Shown here piece after piece: positions 44,455-52,835 of a stretch of 64,000 bases of DNA. The DNA is from Bradyrhizobium sp. BRP22 (GTDB taxonomy: Bacteria; Pseudomonadota; Alphaproteobacteria; Rhizobiales; Xanthobacteraceae), in NCBI RefSeq assembly GCF_020194175.1, contig NZ_JADYVX010000002.1, positions 248,001 to 312,000 on the forward strand, written 5' to 3'. Positions within the stretch are counted from its first letter, which is position 1; each line of letters begins with the position of its first letter. The translations under genes and the position numbers were made by a program. The notes under the pieces were generated by a model. The model was not told where the DNA came from. It saw only the letters and a program-made list of their open reading frames with translations, and did not search any database.

Positions 44455-46062
44455 TCACGCCGGCGCTGTCAGACTCGCCGCAAATGCCTCCCGCAACTGC
44501 CGCTTGATCACCTTGCCGTTGGCGTTGCGCGGCAACGGATCACGCGTGATCGTCATCGTCTCAGGCACCTTGTAGTCGGACAGCCGCTCGGCGCACCAGG
44601 CGCGCAAGACTTCGGAGCCGACTTCGTCGCGGGTCACCACCACCGCATGCACGCGTTCGCCCAGCACCGGACACGGCTTTGCGATGATCGCGCTCTCGAC
44701 GACGGCGGGATGGCCCGCCAGCACCGACTCGACCTCGGCGGAATAGATCTTGAGGCCGCCGCGGTTGATCATGTCCTTCTGGCGGTCGAACACACGGACA
44801 AAATCGCGCTCGTCGATCGAGCCGAGATCGCCTGAGTGCCAGAAGCCCGCAGTGAAGCTTTCCGCTGTCGCCTTCGGATTGTTCCAATAGCCCCGGATGA
44901 CCGAGCCGCTGCGGATCCAGATCTCGCCGATCTCGCCGCGTGGCAGTTCGCGGTGATTGCCATCCATGACGACGATCTCGGCGCCCGGGCACGGCAGGCC
45001 GACGCTGTCGATATGCGCGGCGGTCAGTTCGCCGGGCATCAGCGTCGAGGGCGACGTGGTCTCGGTGGCGCCGTAGCAATTGGCGAGCTTCAATCCGGGT
45101 ATCTTTGCCTCCAGTCGCTCGATCGTCGCGACCGGCATCGGCGCGCCGCCGAAACCGCCGATGCGCCAGCTCGAAAGATCGTAGCTGTCGAAATCCGGCT
45201 GCAGCAGACAGAGATTGTACATCGCCGGCACCATCACCGTGTAGGTGACGCGCTCACGGGAGGCGACCTTCAGATATTCCGCCGCCTTGAACTCAGGCAT
45301 GATGATCAGCGCGCCGCCGCAGCAGGCCATGGTCGTGATATTGGCCACCGCGCCGGTGACATGCGCCAGCGGCACCGCCGCGATCGAGCGATCCGCCGCC
45401 GTCAGCTTCAGGCACGACACGAACACCATCGAGGAATGGATGATGTTGCAATGCGCGAGCATTGCGCCTTTCGGCCGCCCGGTGGTGCCTGATGTGTAGA
45501 GGATCATCGCCGTATCCTCTTCGTTGACCGTGGCGGGCGCCTGCGATGGCGCATTGTCCAGCAGCGTCGCGAATTGCGATGCGCTGTCGTCGCTGACCGA
45601 AATCCGATGCTTCAGGTCAGGGACGTCGGCCGCGCCAGGCACACGCTCCGCAAGCGCCGCTTCATGAATCAGGAGCCTGGCGCCGCAGTCACTCAGGACA
45701 TAGGCGATCTCGGGCTTCTGCTGTCGCGTCGAGAGCAGCACGGTCACGAGGCCGGCATGCGCGGCTGCGAACATCGTCAGCACGAATTCAATGCGATTGC
45801 CGAGCAGCACCGCCACCCGATCGCCGGCGCGCAAGCCGAGCTTCTGCAATCCGGCCGCGACTTGTGCGGACTGCCGCACCACCTCGCGCCAGCTCATCCG
45901 CCTGTCGCCGCAGATCAGCGCCTCGCCGTCAGGGTTCCTGGCAGCGGCCTCCGATATCATCGCCCAGATGCTCTTCGGCCGCTCGCAAAACACCGGCACG
46001 ACGCGGTCGCCGAAGCGCGCCTCGAGCCGCATGTCCGGAATCGAATGCCCTGACCAGTCCAT
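44455..46062 (-). CDS. AMP-forming acyl-CoA synthetase
   Basis: A 535-residue ANL-superfamily ligase that activates a carboxylic acid to its CoA thioester through an acyl-AMP. It has the phosphate-binding loop ILYTSGTTGRPKGAML, YGATETTSPS, WHSGDLGSIDERDFVRVFDRQKDMINRGGLKIYSAEVE, and the catalytic C-terminal lysine in PLPRNANGKVIKR. ATG 46062 is used; a GTG directly precedes it. The chain-length or aryl specificity is not evident. It stands alone, with a repeat element between it and panB. Confidence 0.9.
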   Translation of the reverse strand: MDWSGHSIPDMRLEARFGDRVVPVFCERPKSIWAMISEAAARNPDGEALICGDRRMSWREVVRQSAQVAAGLQKLGLRAGDRVAVLLGNRIEFVLTMFAAAHAGLVTVLLSTRQQKPEIAYVLSDCGARLLIHEAALAERVPGAADVPDLKHRISVSDDSASQFATLLDNAPSQAPATVNEEDTAMILYTSGTTGRPKGAMLAHCNIIHSSMVFVSCLKLTAADRSIAAVPLAHVTGAVANITTMACCGGALIIMPEFKAAEYLKVASRERVTYTVMVPAMYNLCLLQPDFDSYDLSSWRIGGFGGAPMPVATIERLEAKIPGLKLANCYGATETTSPSTLMPGELTAAHIDSVGLPCPGAEIVVMDGNHRELPRGEIGEIWIRSGSVIRGYWNNPKATAESFTAGFWHSGDLGSIDERDFVRVFDRQKDMINRGGLKIYSAEVESVLAGHPAVVESAIIAKPCPVLGERVHAVVVTRDEVGSEVLRAWCAERLSDYKVPETMTITRDPLPRNANGKVIKRQLREAFAASLTAPA

Positions 46063-46125
46063 CACCGTGTCCTACAGGTTTGTTTCACGTCTCCCGGAAT
46101 GGCGGGACGTGCTTCCTCACGCGCT

Positions 46126-46229
46126 GTCATTCCGGGGCACGCGTAAGCGTGAGCCCGGAATCCATTCCACCGCAAAGTTTGCCGCCCGATGGATTCCGGG
46201 CTCGCGACTTCGTCGCGCCCCGGAATGAC
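46126..46229. repeat. GTCATTCCGGGGC-type inverted repeat, copy 1
   Basis: GTCATTCCGGGGC (46126-46138) and GCCCCGGAATGAC (46217-46229) are perfect ends; internal arms GAGCCCGGAATCCAT and ATGGATTCCGGGCTC also pair. A related copy is at 47780-47888. Confidence 0.9.
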
Positions 46230-46284
46230 GGCGGAGGGAACGCAACGTCCATCGCCGAGCAACTCGGTATGACTTCGCCAACCT

Positions 46285-47106
46285 CTAGCTCTTCTTCATC
46301 TCGTAGACATGCTCGGGTCCGGGGAATTTGCGCGCGCGGACGTCGGCGGCGTAGCCTTCGATGGCGGCTTCGATCGAGGGTCCGAGATTGCCGTAGCGGC
46401 GGACGAATTTCGGCGTGCGCGGCGACAGCCCGAGCATGTCCTCGAGCACCAGCACCTGGCCATCACAGGCCGCGCTCGCGCCGATGCCGATGGTGGGAAT
46501 GGCGATCGCCTGCGTGATCCTGCGCGCGAGCGGCTCGGCCACCGCCTCGATCACAACCGAGAAGGCGCCGGCTTCGGCAATTGCTTTCGCATCGTTCTCG
46601 ATCGGCGCCCAGCCTTTCTCATCGCGCCCCTGCGCGCGGAACGAACCGAGCGTGTTGATCGATTGCGGCGTCAGTCCGATATGGCCCATCACGGGAATGC
46701 CGCGCTCGGTCAGGAACGCCACCGTCTCCGCCATGCGGGCGCCGCCTTCGAGCTTCACCGCGCCGCACTCGGTCTCCTTCAAAATCCGCACTGCGGAATG
46801 AAACGCCTGCTCCTTCGACGCCTCATAGGAGCCGAACGGCATGTCCACCACAACCAGCGCGCGCTCTGAGCCGCGCATCACCGCGCGTCCCTGCAGGATC
46901 ATCATCTCGAGCGTCACCGGCACGGTGGTCTCGAGCCCATGCATGACGTTGCCGAGAGAATCGCCGACCAGGATGACGTCGCAGTAGCGGTCGACCAGCG
47001 CCGCAGTATGCGCGTGATACGAGGTCAGCATCACGATCGGCTCGCCGTTCTTGCGGCCGAGAATATCGGGTGCGGTCTTGCGCTTGATGGCTGATTGCAC
47101 GGACAT
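46285..47106 (-). CDS. panB: Ketopantoate hydroxymethyltransferase
   Basis: It adds a hydroxymethyl group from methylene-tetrahydrofolate to 2-oxoisovalerate in pantothenate (and so CoA) synthesis. The 273 residues contain [19 protein letters not shown], the metal site [43 protein letters not shown], and [23 protein letters not shown] 47106 ([15 protein letters not shown]) is the family-typical start; the long upstream frame is not coding. The next gene upstream, NnrU-like, ends 2 bases away. Confidence 0.95.
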   Translation of the reverse strand: MSVQSAIKRKTAPDILGRKNGEPIVMLTSYHAHTAALVDRYCDVILVGDSLGNVMHGLETTVPVTLEMMILQGRAVMRGSERALVVVDMPFGSYEASKEQAFHSAVRILKETECGAVKLEGGARMAETVAFLTERGIPVMGHIGLTPQSINTLGSFRAQGRDEKGWAPIENDAKAIAEAGAFSVVIEAVAEPLARRITQAIAIPTIGIGASAACDGQVLVLEDMLGLSPRTPKFVRRYGNLGPSIEAAIEGYAADVRARKFPGPEHVYEMKKS

Positions 47107-47108
47107 AA

Positions 47109-47693
47109 TTAAGCTCCAACGACGGGGACGCCGATCACGACCGGATGGAACGCGAATGCGAGCGCCACGTAAGCGATGACGCCGACCGCGACCGCGATCG
47201 CATCGTTGCCGGGGCCGCCGACCGGAATTGGCGGGGCACCCGCATCGGCGCGATGTTTCAGGGAGATCCGATCGAACACCGCCCAGGCCAGGAACGAGCC
47301 GAACAGGATGATCGAGCCGAGATCGCCATTGGCGAGCAGATGCGCGGCCGCCCATAATTTGATGCCGGAGAGCATCGGATGTTTCAGGGTCGTGTAGATG
47401 CGGCCACGGATGTAGGACGCCACCACCAGGATCACGGCCGGCAGCATCAGCGCGATGGTGATGTGCTTCAGGAACGTCGGCGGATACCAGACGTCGATCC
47501 AGCCGGTCGCGCGGTAACGGGCAAATCCCCAGATGATCAGCGCCAGCCCGATCGCGGAGACCAGAGAATAAGCGATCTTGTAGCCGCCCTCACCCACGGC
47601 ATCGATGAGGCGCGCGCGCAGGTCGCGCTGGGTCGTGAGGGAGTGGACGCCGAAGAACAGGACCAATCCCAGGATCATCACCAGCAGTCCCAC
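47109..47693 (-). CDS. NnrU family membrane protein
   Basis: A 194-residue inner-membrane protein with five or six helices. [21 protein letters not shown], then [18 protein letters not shown] and [36 protein letters not shown] match the NnrU family (PF07298), first seen in denitrification gene clusters. No denitrification genes are nearby, and the family is widespread, so a respiratory role is not claimed. It ends 2 bases before panB starts. Confidence 0.88.
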   Translation of the reverse strand: MGLLVMILGLVLFFGVHSLTTQRDLRARLIDAVGEGGYKIAYSLVSAIGLALIIWGFARYRATGWIDVWYPPTFLKHITIALMLPAVILVVASYIRGRIYTTLKHPMLSGIKLWAAAHLLANGDLGSIILFGSFLAWAVFDRISLKHRADAGAPPIPVGGPGNDAIAVAVGVIAYVALAFAFHPVVIGVPVVGA

Positions 47694-47779
47694 GGTGTCC
47701 CTCCCTCGGCGTGGTGCGGTTTATCGACCTCGCGTATCATTTTGGGGGCAGGTTGTGCAATGCGTCAGGGGGCGCCACC

Positions 47780-47888
47780 GTCATTCCGGGATGGCCCGAA
47801 GGGCCAGACCCGGAATCTGGAGTTGATATGCACGCAGGCTAACCTCTGGATTCCGGGTTCGCGGACTTTGTCCGCGCCCCGGAATGAC
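47780..47888. repeat. GTCATTCCGGG-type inverted repeat, copy 2
   Basis: GTCATTCCGGG (47780-47790) and CCCGGAATGAC (47878-47888) form perfect ends, with internal pairing GACCCGGAATC / GGATTCCGGGTTC. Same family as 46126-46229. Confidence 0.9.
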
Positions 47889-47899
47889 ACGCGACGGAG

Positions 47900-48502
47900 C
47901 TACGGCTTCTCCGCCTGCTTGCTCAATTCGCGATTGTCGACATAGCGGATCGCAATCGGGCGGCCGGCGAGCGCGCCGCCGAGGCCGCTGCTGAATTTCA
48001 GCGGCAGGCAGGATTTCAGCGATGCGTTGATCGCGTTGAGATAGGTGGTGCGGGTATCCGCCGGCACGCCAGTGGTCGCAAAGGTCATGCGGGGCGTGGC
48101 GATCATTTCGCCGGAGCGCTTGAAGCTGAAGCGCACCGACATCTGCATGCCCTCGCGCGCGTCGTCGGCCGGCGGCGGCGTCCAGCAGGAGCGCAGCGCG
48201 GCGAAGAGATCGCCGATGGTATCGAGATCGTGATCGGGCTTCTTGTATTTCTCGGCCTGGTCCTGCGGCGGCACCGTCAGGACCGTGACCTGCAGGTTCT
48301 GGCCATAGGGATAGTCCATCTCGGGGATGCACGGCCCATGGTTGAACACACTGCAATAGGACGGTGTGCAGGGTCCCTCGTCGAGCACGCTGCAGGGCGT
48401 ATGCGCGAACGGCACCGGGTTGGTCTGCTGCCGCTCCGCGGCGCGACCCGCGGAAACTCCGAGGACGATGAATGCGAGGCAGATCACGACGCGTCGCAGC
48501 AT
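47900..48502 (-). CDS. Exported hypothetical protein with cysteines
   Basis: A 200-residue protein with a signal peptide (MLRRVVICLAFIVLGVSAGRAA), then a cysteine-bearing segment (TPCSVLDEGPCTPSYCSVFNHGPCIPE) and a C-terminal domain with MSVRFSFKRSGEMIATPRMTFATTG, which has the look of a TonB C-terminal or energy-transducer-like fold. ATG 48502 is the signal-peptide start; the longer frame reads into a repeat. Periplasmic or secreted. Family not named. Confidence 0.65.
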   Translation of the reverse strand: MLRRVVICLAFIVLGVSAGRAAERQQTNPVPFAHTPCSVLDEGPCTPSYCSVFNHGPCIPEMDYPYGQNLQVTVLTVPPQDQAEKYKKPDHDLDTIGDLFAALRSCWTPPPADDAREGMQMSVRFSFKRSGEMIATPRMTFATTGVPADTRTTYLNAINASLKSCLPLKFSSGLGGALAGRPIAIRYVDNRELSKQAEKP

Positions 48503-48613
48503 GAAGCAAGCCCTTTGGATGCCGCCCCTGGGAAAATGAGGGTGGCAAGCGGCGTCATCAAGCTGGCGCGTGTTCACTTCCTTGCGTGCGCGGCTGGTTC
48601 CGCACATACCGCC

Positions 48614-48714
48614 GTCGTCGCCCGACTTGATCGGGCGACCCAGTATTCCAGAGGCAGTAGTGCTTAACCGAAAGGCCGCGGCGTACTGGGTCCCCCGCCT
48701 TCGCGGGGGACGAC
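48614..48714. repeat. CCCAGTATTCCAG-type compound repeat
   Basis: Ends GTCGTCGCCCGACTTGATCG and CCTTCGCGGGGGACGAC pair around CCCAGTA/TACTGGG. It is related to 22144-22272. It lies between the hypothetical protein gene and the next repeat. Confidence 0.75.
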
Positions 48715-48730
48715 AGATGTAGTTGCAGAT

Positions 48731-48818
48731 GTAGGTGGGCAAAGGCGCATTTGCGCCGTGCCCCACCATTCACACTCCGCTCGCGATGGTGGGCACGCTT
48801 CGCTTTGCCCACCCTACG
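48731..48818. repeat. GGTGGGCAAAGGCGC-type repeat, copy 2
   Basis: GTAGGTGGGCAAAGGCGC and GCTTCGCTTTGCCCACCCTA are the outer blocks. It has the same order as 33009-33095. It ends 16 bases from the prfC stop. Confidence 0.85.
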
Positions 48819-48834
48819 CAGGGCGACGCCGCCA

Positions 48835-50454
48835 TTACGCCTTCCGCTTGACGTCCTTGACGTTGGAGAAGGTGATGCCCTCGGCTCGCTCCTGGGTGTA
48901 GCCGAGATAGAACTCGTTCCTGGCCATGAACACGGGATCGCCGTCGACATCGTCGGCGATGCCGGAGCTGTTGGCGGCGATGAACGCATCGAGCTTCTTG
49001 CGGTCGTCGGAGGAAATCCAGCGTGCGAGCTGGAATTCGCTGACCTCGAACTCCACAGGCAACGAATATTCGGCATCCAGCCGCGCCTTCAGCACGTCGA
49101 GCTGCAGCGGGCCGACCACGCCGACCAGCGCGGGCGCACCGTCGCGCGGGCGGAACACCTGCACGACGCCCTCCTCCGACATCTGCTGCAAGGCCTCCTT
49201 CAGCTTCTTCGCCTTCATCGCGTCGGTCAGCCGCACGCGGCGGACAATTTCCGGCGCGAAGCTCGGGACGCCGACGAAGGTCAGATCCTCACCCTCGGTG
49301 AGCGTATCGCCGATCCGCAGCGTGCCGTGATTGGGAATGCCGACGACGTCGCCGGCGAAGGCCTCGTCCGCGACCGAGCGATCCTGCGCGAAGAAGAACT
49401 GCGGGCTCGACAGGCTCATGTTCTTGCCGGTGCGCACCAGCTTTGCCTTCATGCCGCGGCTGAGCTTGCCCGAGCACAGCCGGGCAAACGCGATGCGGTC
49501 GCGATGGTTCGGATCCATGTTGGCCTGGATCTTGAACACGAAAGCGCTCATCCGCGGCTCCGATGCCTCGACCTTGCGCAGGTCGGAATCCTGCGCGCGC
49601 GGCGCCGGCGCGAACTGCCCGAGCCCTTCCAGGAGATCGCCGACGCCGAAATTGCGCAGCGCGCTACCGAAATAGACCGGCGTCAGATGGCCCTCGCGGA
49701 ACGCGGCGAGTTCGAACGGCTTGCAGGCTTCCGACACCAGCGCCAGTTCGTCCTTGATCTCGGTGACGTCGAGGTTGGGATTGCGACCGGCGAGATCGGC
49801 GATGTCGATCTGTTCGGCCTGCCCGGTCTTGGCACCGCCGCCCTCGAGCAGGCGTACGCCGCCGTTCCTGACGTCATAGGTGCCCATGAAATCGCGGCCG
49901 CGGCCGACCGGCCAGGTCATCGGCGTGGTGTCGAGCGCCAGCGTCTTCTCGATCTCGTCCAGGAGCTCGAACGTGTCGCGGCTCTCGCGGTCCATCTTGT
50001 TGATGAAGGTGATGATCGGAATGTCGCGCAGGCGACATACCTCGAACAGCTTTCGCGTGCGCGCCTCGATGCCCTTCGCAGCGTCGATCACCATGACGGC
50101 GGAGTCGACCGCGGTCAGCGTGCGGTAGGTGTCTTCCGAAAAGTCCTCGTGGCCCGGCGTGTCCAGAAGGTTGAACACGTGGTCCTGGAACTCGAAGGTC
50201 ATCACCGAAGTGACCACCGAGATGCCGCGCTCGCGCTCGATCTTCATCCAGTCGGACCGCGTGTTCCGCCGTTCGCCCTTGGCCTTGACCTGCCCCGCGA
50301 GGTTGATGGCGCCGCCGAACAGCAGCAGCTTTTCCGTCAGCGTGGTCTTGCCGGCGTCCGGGTGGGAGATGATGGCAAAGGTGCGCCGCCGCGCCACTTC
50401 ATCGGCAAGCGGGGAACGGGACGGCGATTCGGCTGTCAGAGCGACATCGGACAT
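48835..50454 (-). CDS. prfC: Peptide chain release factor 3
   Basis: A translational GTPase that recycles release factors RF1/RF2 from the ribosome. The 539 residues have the P-loop SHPDAGKTTLTE near residue 30, DTPGHEDFSEDTYRTLTAVD, and NKMDRESRD. Domain II and III motifs follow, ending GVVGPLQLDVLKARLDAEY. The length and NKMDRE signature distinguish it from EF-G. It is transcribed away from the riboswitch-controlled gdx gene. Confidence 0.95.
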   Translation of the reverse strand: MSDVALTAESPSRSPLADEVARRRTFAIISHPDAGKTTLTEKLLLFGGAINLAGQVKAKGERRNTRSDWMKIERERGISVVTSVMTFEFQDHVFNLLDTPGHEDFSEDTYRTLTAVDSAVMVIDAAKGIEARTRKLFEVCRLRDIPIITFINKMDRESRDTFELLDEIEKTLALDTTPMTWPVGRGRDFMGTYDVRNGGVRLLEGGGAKTGQAEQIDIADLAGRNPNLDVTEIKDELALVSEACKPFELAAFREGHLTPVYFGSALRNFGVGDLLEGLGQFAPAPRAQDSDLRKVEASEPRMSAFVFKIQANMDPNHRDRIAFARLCSGKLSRGMKAKLVRTGKNMSLSSPQFFFAQDRSVADEAFAGDVVGIPNHGTLRIGDTLTEGEDLTFVGVPSFAPEIVRRVRLTDAMKAKKLKEALQQMSEEGVVQVFRPRDGAPALVGVVGPLQLDVLKARLDAEYSLPVEFEVSEFQLARWISSDDRKKLDAFIAANSSGIADDVDGDPVFMARNEFYLGYTQERAEGITFSNVKDVKRKA

Positions 50455-50541
50455 GGCGGGGAGCGTTTGGCAGGGAAACCAGTGTCAATCAAGCCTATTT
50501 GGTGATTGTGGAACGCAACGGCCAGTCCCATATCGATGGTG

Positions 50542-50591
50542 GGAAGGACGACCTTTCTTTTTCACCATGTCAACCGCGGGGACGACCCTGC
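50542..50591 (+). ncRNA. Guanidine-II (mini-ykkC) riboswitch
   Basis: Two successive hairpins each have an ACGA tetraloop and a 6-pair stem: GGAAGG-ACGA-CCTTTC (50542-50557, one G-U) and GCGGGG-ACGA-CCCTGC (50576-50591, one G-U). The 18-base linker is unpaired. This is the diagnostic form of the guanidine-II riboswitch, in which two ACGR loops bind guanidinium. It ends 8 bases before the GGAGGGG ribosome-binding site of a Gdx exporter gene, the family's commonest target. Ligand binding should expose that site. Confidence 0.88.
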
Positions 50592-50610
50592 CCAATTTGG
50601 AGGGGTCGTC

Positions 50611-50925
50611 ATGGCCTGGACCATCCTGTTCGTCGCCGGTCTGATGGAGATCGGCTGGGCGATCGGGCTCAAATATACTGAAGGTTTCACAAAGCTCGTT
50701 CCGTCGGTGCTAACGCTCCTGAGCATGCTCGGCAGCATCGTCTTGCTCGGGCTGGCACTGAAAACGCTGCCGATCGGAACCGCCTATGCGGTGTGGACCG
50801 GCATCGGTGCGGTCGGGACAGCGGCGCTCGGCATCATCCTGTTCGGCGAGCCGGCCACCGCGCTTCGGCTGTCGAGCATCGGGCTGATCGTAGCCGGTAT
50901 TATCGGGCTCAAATTGGTTACCTGA
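50611..50925 (+). CDS. gdx: Guanidinium exporter Gdx (SugE, SMR family)
   Basis: A 104-residue, four-helix small multidrug-resistance protein that, in characterised homologues, exchanges guanidinium for protons across the inner membrane. It has [26 protein letters not shown] with the essential Glu13 and Trp16, and [28 protein letters not shown]. It is close to E. coli Gdx over the full length. The start is ATG 50611, after GGAGGGG; a longer frame (from 50506) would translate the riboswitch. Regulation by the mini-ykkC RNA immediately upstream is strong support for the guanidinium role over quaternary-ammonium drugs. Confidence 0.93.
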   Translation: MAWTILFVAGLMEIGWAIGLKYTEGFTKLVPSVLTLLSMLGSIVLLGLALKTLPIGTAYAVWTGIGAVGTAALGIILFGEPATALRLSSIGLIVAGIIGLKLVT

Positions 50926-51930
50926 TCAGCGCAACGCCATCACCGCCCAGTAAGTCGCCGCCGCAACCGCGGCGGCGGCCGGAATGGTGATGACCCAGGC
51001 ATAGACGATCGAGCTTGCGACGTTCCAGCGCACCGCCGAGACCCGGCGAGCCGCGCCGACGCCGACGATCGCGCCGGTGATGGTGTGGGTGGTGGAAACG
51101 GGAACCCCGAGGAAGGTCGCCATGAACAGGGTTGCCGCCCCGCCGGTCTCCGCGCAAAAGCCCTGCATCGGCGTCAACTTGGTGATCCGCAGGCCCATGG
51201 TGCGGACGATGCGCCAGCCGCCCATCAGGGTGCCCAGCGCCATCGCCGCCTGGCAGGCCAGCACCACCCAGAATGGAATGTGAAATTCCGCGCCGAGATG
51301 CCCCTGCGAATAGAGCAGCACACCGATGATGCCCATGGTCTTCTGCGCGTCATTGCCGCCATGGCCGAGCGAATAGAGCGAGGCGGAGGCGAATTGCATG
51401 ACACGGAAAGCGCGGTCGACCGCGAATGGCGTCGAGCGCACCGACAGCCAGGACACGATCGCGACCAGTAACAGCGCCAGCAGGAACCCGATCAACGGCG
51501 ACAGCACGATCGCGAGCAGCGTCTTGGAGAGCCCGCTCCACACCGCCGCCGAGATCCCTGCCTTCGCCATGCCGCCGCCGACCAGGCCGCCGATCAGCGC
51601 ATGCGAGCTCGACGAGGGAATGCCGAGCGCCCAGGTGATCACGTTCCAGACGATGGCGCCGGCCAGCGCGGCGAAGATCACGGTGGCGTCGACGACCTCG
51701 GGCTCGATGATCCCTGTGCCGATGGTGTTGGCGACATGCAGCCCGAACACCATGAACGCGATGAAATTGAAGAACGCCGCCCAGAACACCGCGAAATGCG
51801 GCCGCAGGACACGCGTCGAGACGATGGTCGCGATCGAATTCGCAGCGTCATGCAGGCCGTTCAGGAAATCGAACAGCAGGGCGACCGCGATCAGGATCAC
51901 CAGGATCGGAAGACCAAGCGTAGCGTCCAC
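50926..51930 (-). CDS. pit: Low-affinity inorganic phosphate transporter Pit
   Basis: A 334-residue inner-membrane phosphate:H+ symporter of the PiT family, with ten or so helices. Both halves carry the PiT signature: FDFLNGLHDAANSIATIVSTRVL and GGNDAQKTMGIIGVLL. It is downstream of a DUF47 gene with a 9-base gap. In Sinorhizobium meliloti the comparable orfA-pit pair is known to be controlled by PhoB; a Pho box upstream here fits. It converges with gdx, the stops being adjacent. Confidence 0.93.
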   Translation of the reverse strand: MDATLGLPILVILIAVALLFDFLNGLHDAANSIATIVSTRVLRPHFAVFWAAFFNFIAFMVFGLHVANTIGTGIIEPEVVDATVIFAALAGAIVWNVITWALGIPSSSSHALIGGLVGGGMAKAGISAAVWSGLSKTLLAIVLSPLIGFLLALLLVAIVSWLSVRSTPFAVDRAFRVMQFASASLYSLGHGGNDAQKTMGIIGVLLYSQGHLGAEFHIPFWVVLACQAAMALGTLMGGWRIVRTMGLRITKLTPMQGFCAETGGAATLFMATFLGVPVSTTHTITGAIVGVGAARRVSAVRWNVASSIVYAWVITIPAAAAVAAATYWAVMALR

Positions 51931-51939
51931 GTGACCTAC

Positions 51940-52599
51940 CTAGACCTGCTCGATCACGATCGAGTTGATCTCGTTGGCGACGTCGTCGAAGCGGTCGGCG
52001 ACCTTTTCGAGATGATCGTAGATCTCGGCGCCGACGATGAAATCCATGGTGTTGGCGTCGCGGTGCTTGAGGTAGAGCTCCTTCAGCCCGATGTCGTGGA
52101 GATCGTCGACCCGGCCCTCGAGCTTGGTCAGTTCTTCCGTGATCTGCGTCAGCATCGAGACGTTGCTGCCGATCGACTGCAACAGCGGCAGCGCGCGCCC
52201 GACCAGGTTGGCGCATTCCACGATCAGGGTCCCCATCTCGCGCATCGGCGGCTCGAATGCGCGCACCTCGAACAGCACCACCGCCTTGGCGGTCTGCTGC
52301 ATCTGATCGACGGCGTCGTCCATGGCGGTGATGAGGTTCTTGATGTCGCCGCGGTCGAACGGCGTGATGAAAGTGCGCCGGACGGCAGTCAGGACCTCGC
52401 GGGTGATATTGTCGGCATCATTCTCGAACTGGTTGACACGCTGGCAGTGGACCGGTGTCTCCTCCCCGCCCTTCAGCACGTCCTGCAGCGCCATCGCGCA
52501 CTGGACGGCAGTCTTGGCATGCCGGGCGAACAGGTCGAAAAATCGCTCCTCCTTGGGCAAAAAGGCTCGAAACCAGCGCAACATAGGGTCAAATTCCAT
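51940..52599 (-). CDS. DUF47 (PhoU-like) protein of the pit operon
   Basis: A 219-residue all-helical protein of the DUF47/TIGR00153 family, resembling PhoU and normally paired with Pit. It has FMPLP-type opening FDPMLRWFRAFLPKEERFFDLFARHAKTAVQ, then NQFENDADNITREVLTAVRRTFITPFDRGDIKNLITAMDDAVD, with acidic residues (ExxxD) typical of metal-cluster binding in PhoU. It is probably a cytosolic partner that restrains Pit. The Pho box at 52625-52642 lies 26 bases upstream of the start. Confidence 0.9.
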   Translation of the reverse strand: MEFDPMLRWFRAFLPKEERFFDLFARHAKTAVQCAMALQDVLKGGEETPVHCQRVNQFENDADNITREVLTAVRRTFITPFDRGDIKNLITAMDDAVDQMQQTAKAVVLFEVRAFEPPMREMGTLIVECANLVGRALPLLQSIGSNVSMLTQITEELTKLEGRVDDLHDIGLKELYLKHRDANTMDFIVGAEIYDHLEKVADRFDDVANEINSIVIEQV

Positions 52600-52624
52600 C
52601 GTTCCGGGATTACCGCCCCGCGAT

Positions 52625-52642
52625 CCGTCACAAAACTGTCAT
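52625..52642. promoter_or_regulatory. Pho box upstream of DUF47-pit
   Basis: CCGTCAC-AAAA-CTGTCAT is a clear direct repeat of the PhoB half-site (consensus CTGTCAT) at 11-base spacing; CATTCTG at 52647-52653 could be a degenerate third unit. Because it lies only 26 bases from the start it may act as a repressing site, as reported for orfA-pit of S. meliloti. Confidence 0.7.
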
Positions 52643-52730
52643 AGAACATTCTGTGCAGGGACGGCCAGCGCTTCGCCGGCGGAACCGGGTCATCCACCGC
52701 TTTGTGGGGTGCTCGCCACGCAACGCTGTC

Positions 52731-52824
52731 GTAGCCCGGGTGGAGCGAAGCCTAACCCGGGACATCTGCACCAACGTTGACGAACGACCCCGGGGTTACG
52801 CTGGCGCTCCACCCGGGCGGCTAC
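52731..52824. repeat. GTAGCCCGGGTGGAGCG-type inverted repeat
   Basis: The left end GTAGCCCGGGTGGAGCG pairs with CGCTCCACCCGGGCGGCTAC. Internally, AACCCGGG and CCCCGGGGTT also pair. It sits just downstream of livM, where it could stabilise the end of the liv message. Confidence 0.85.
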
Positions 52825-52835
52825 GAAGACGCGCC

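Noticed and set aside
48751..50505. 584-codon plus-strand frame
   Set aside because: Antisense to prfC; it also runs through repeat sequence at its start.
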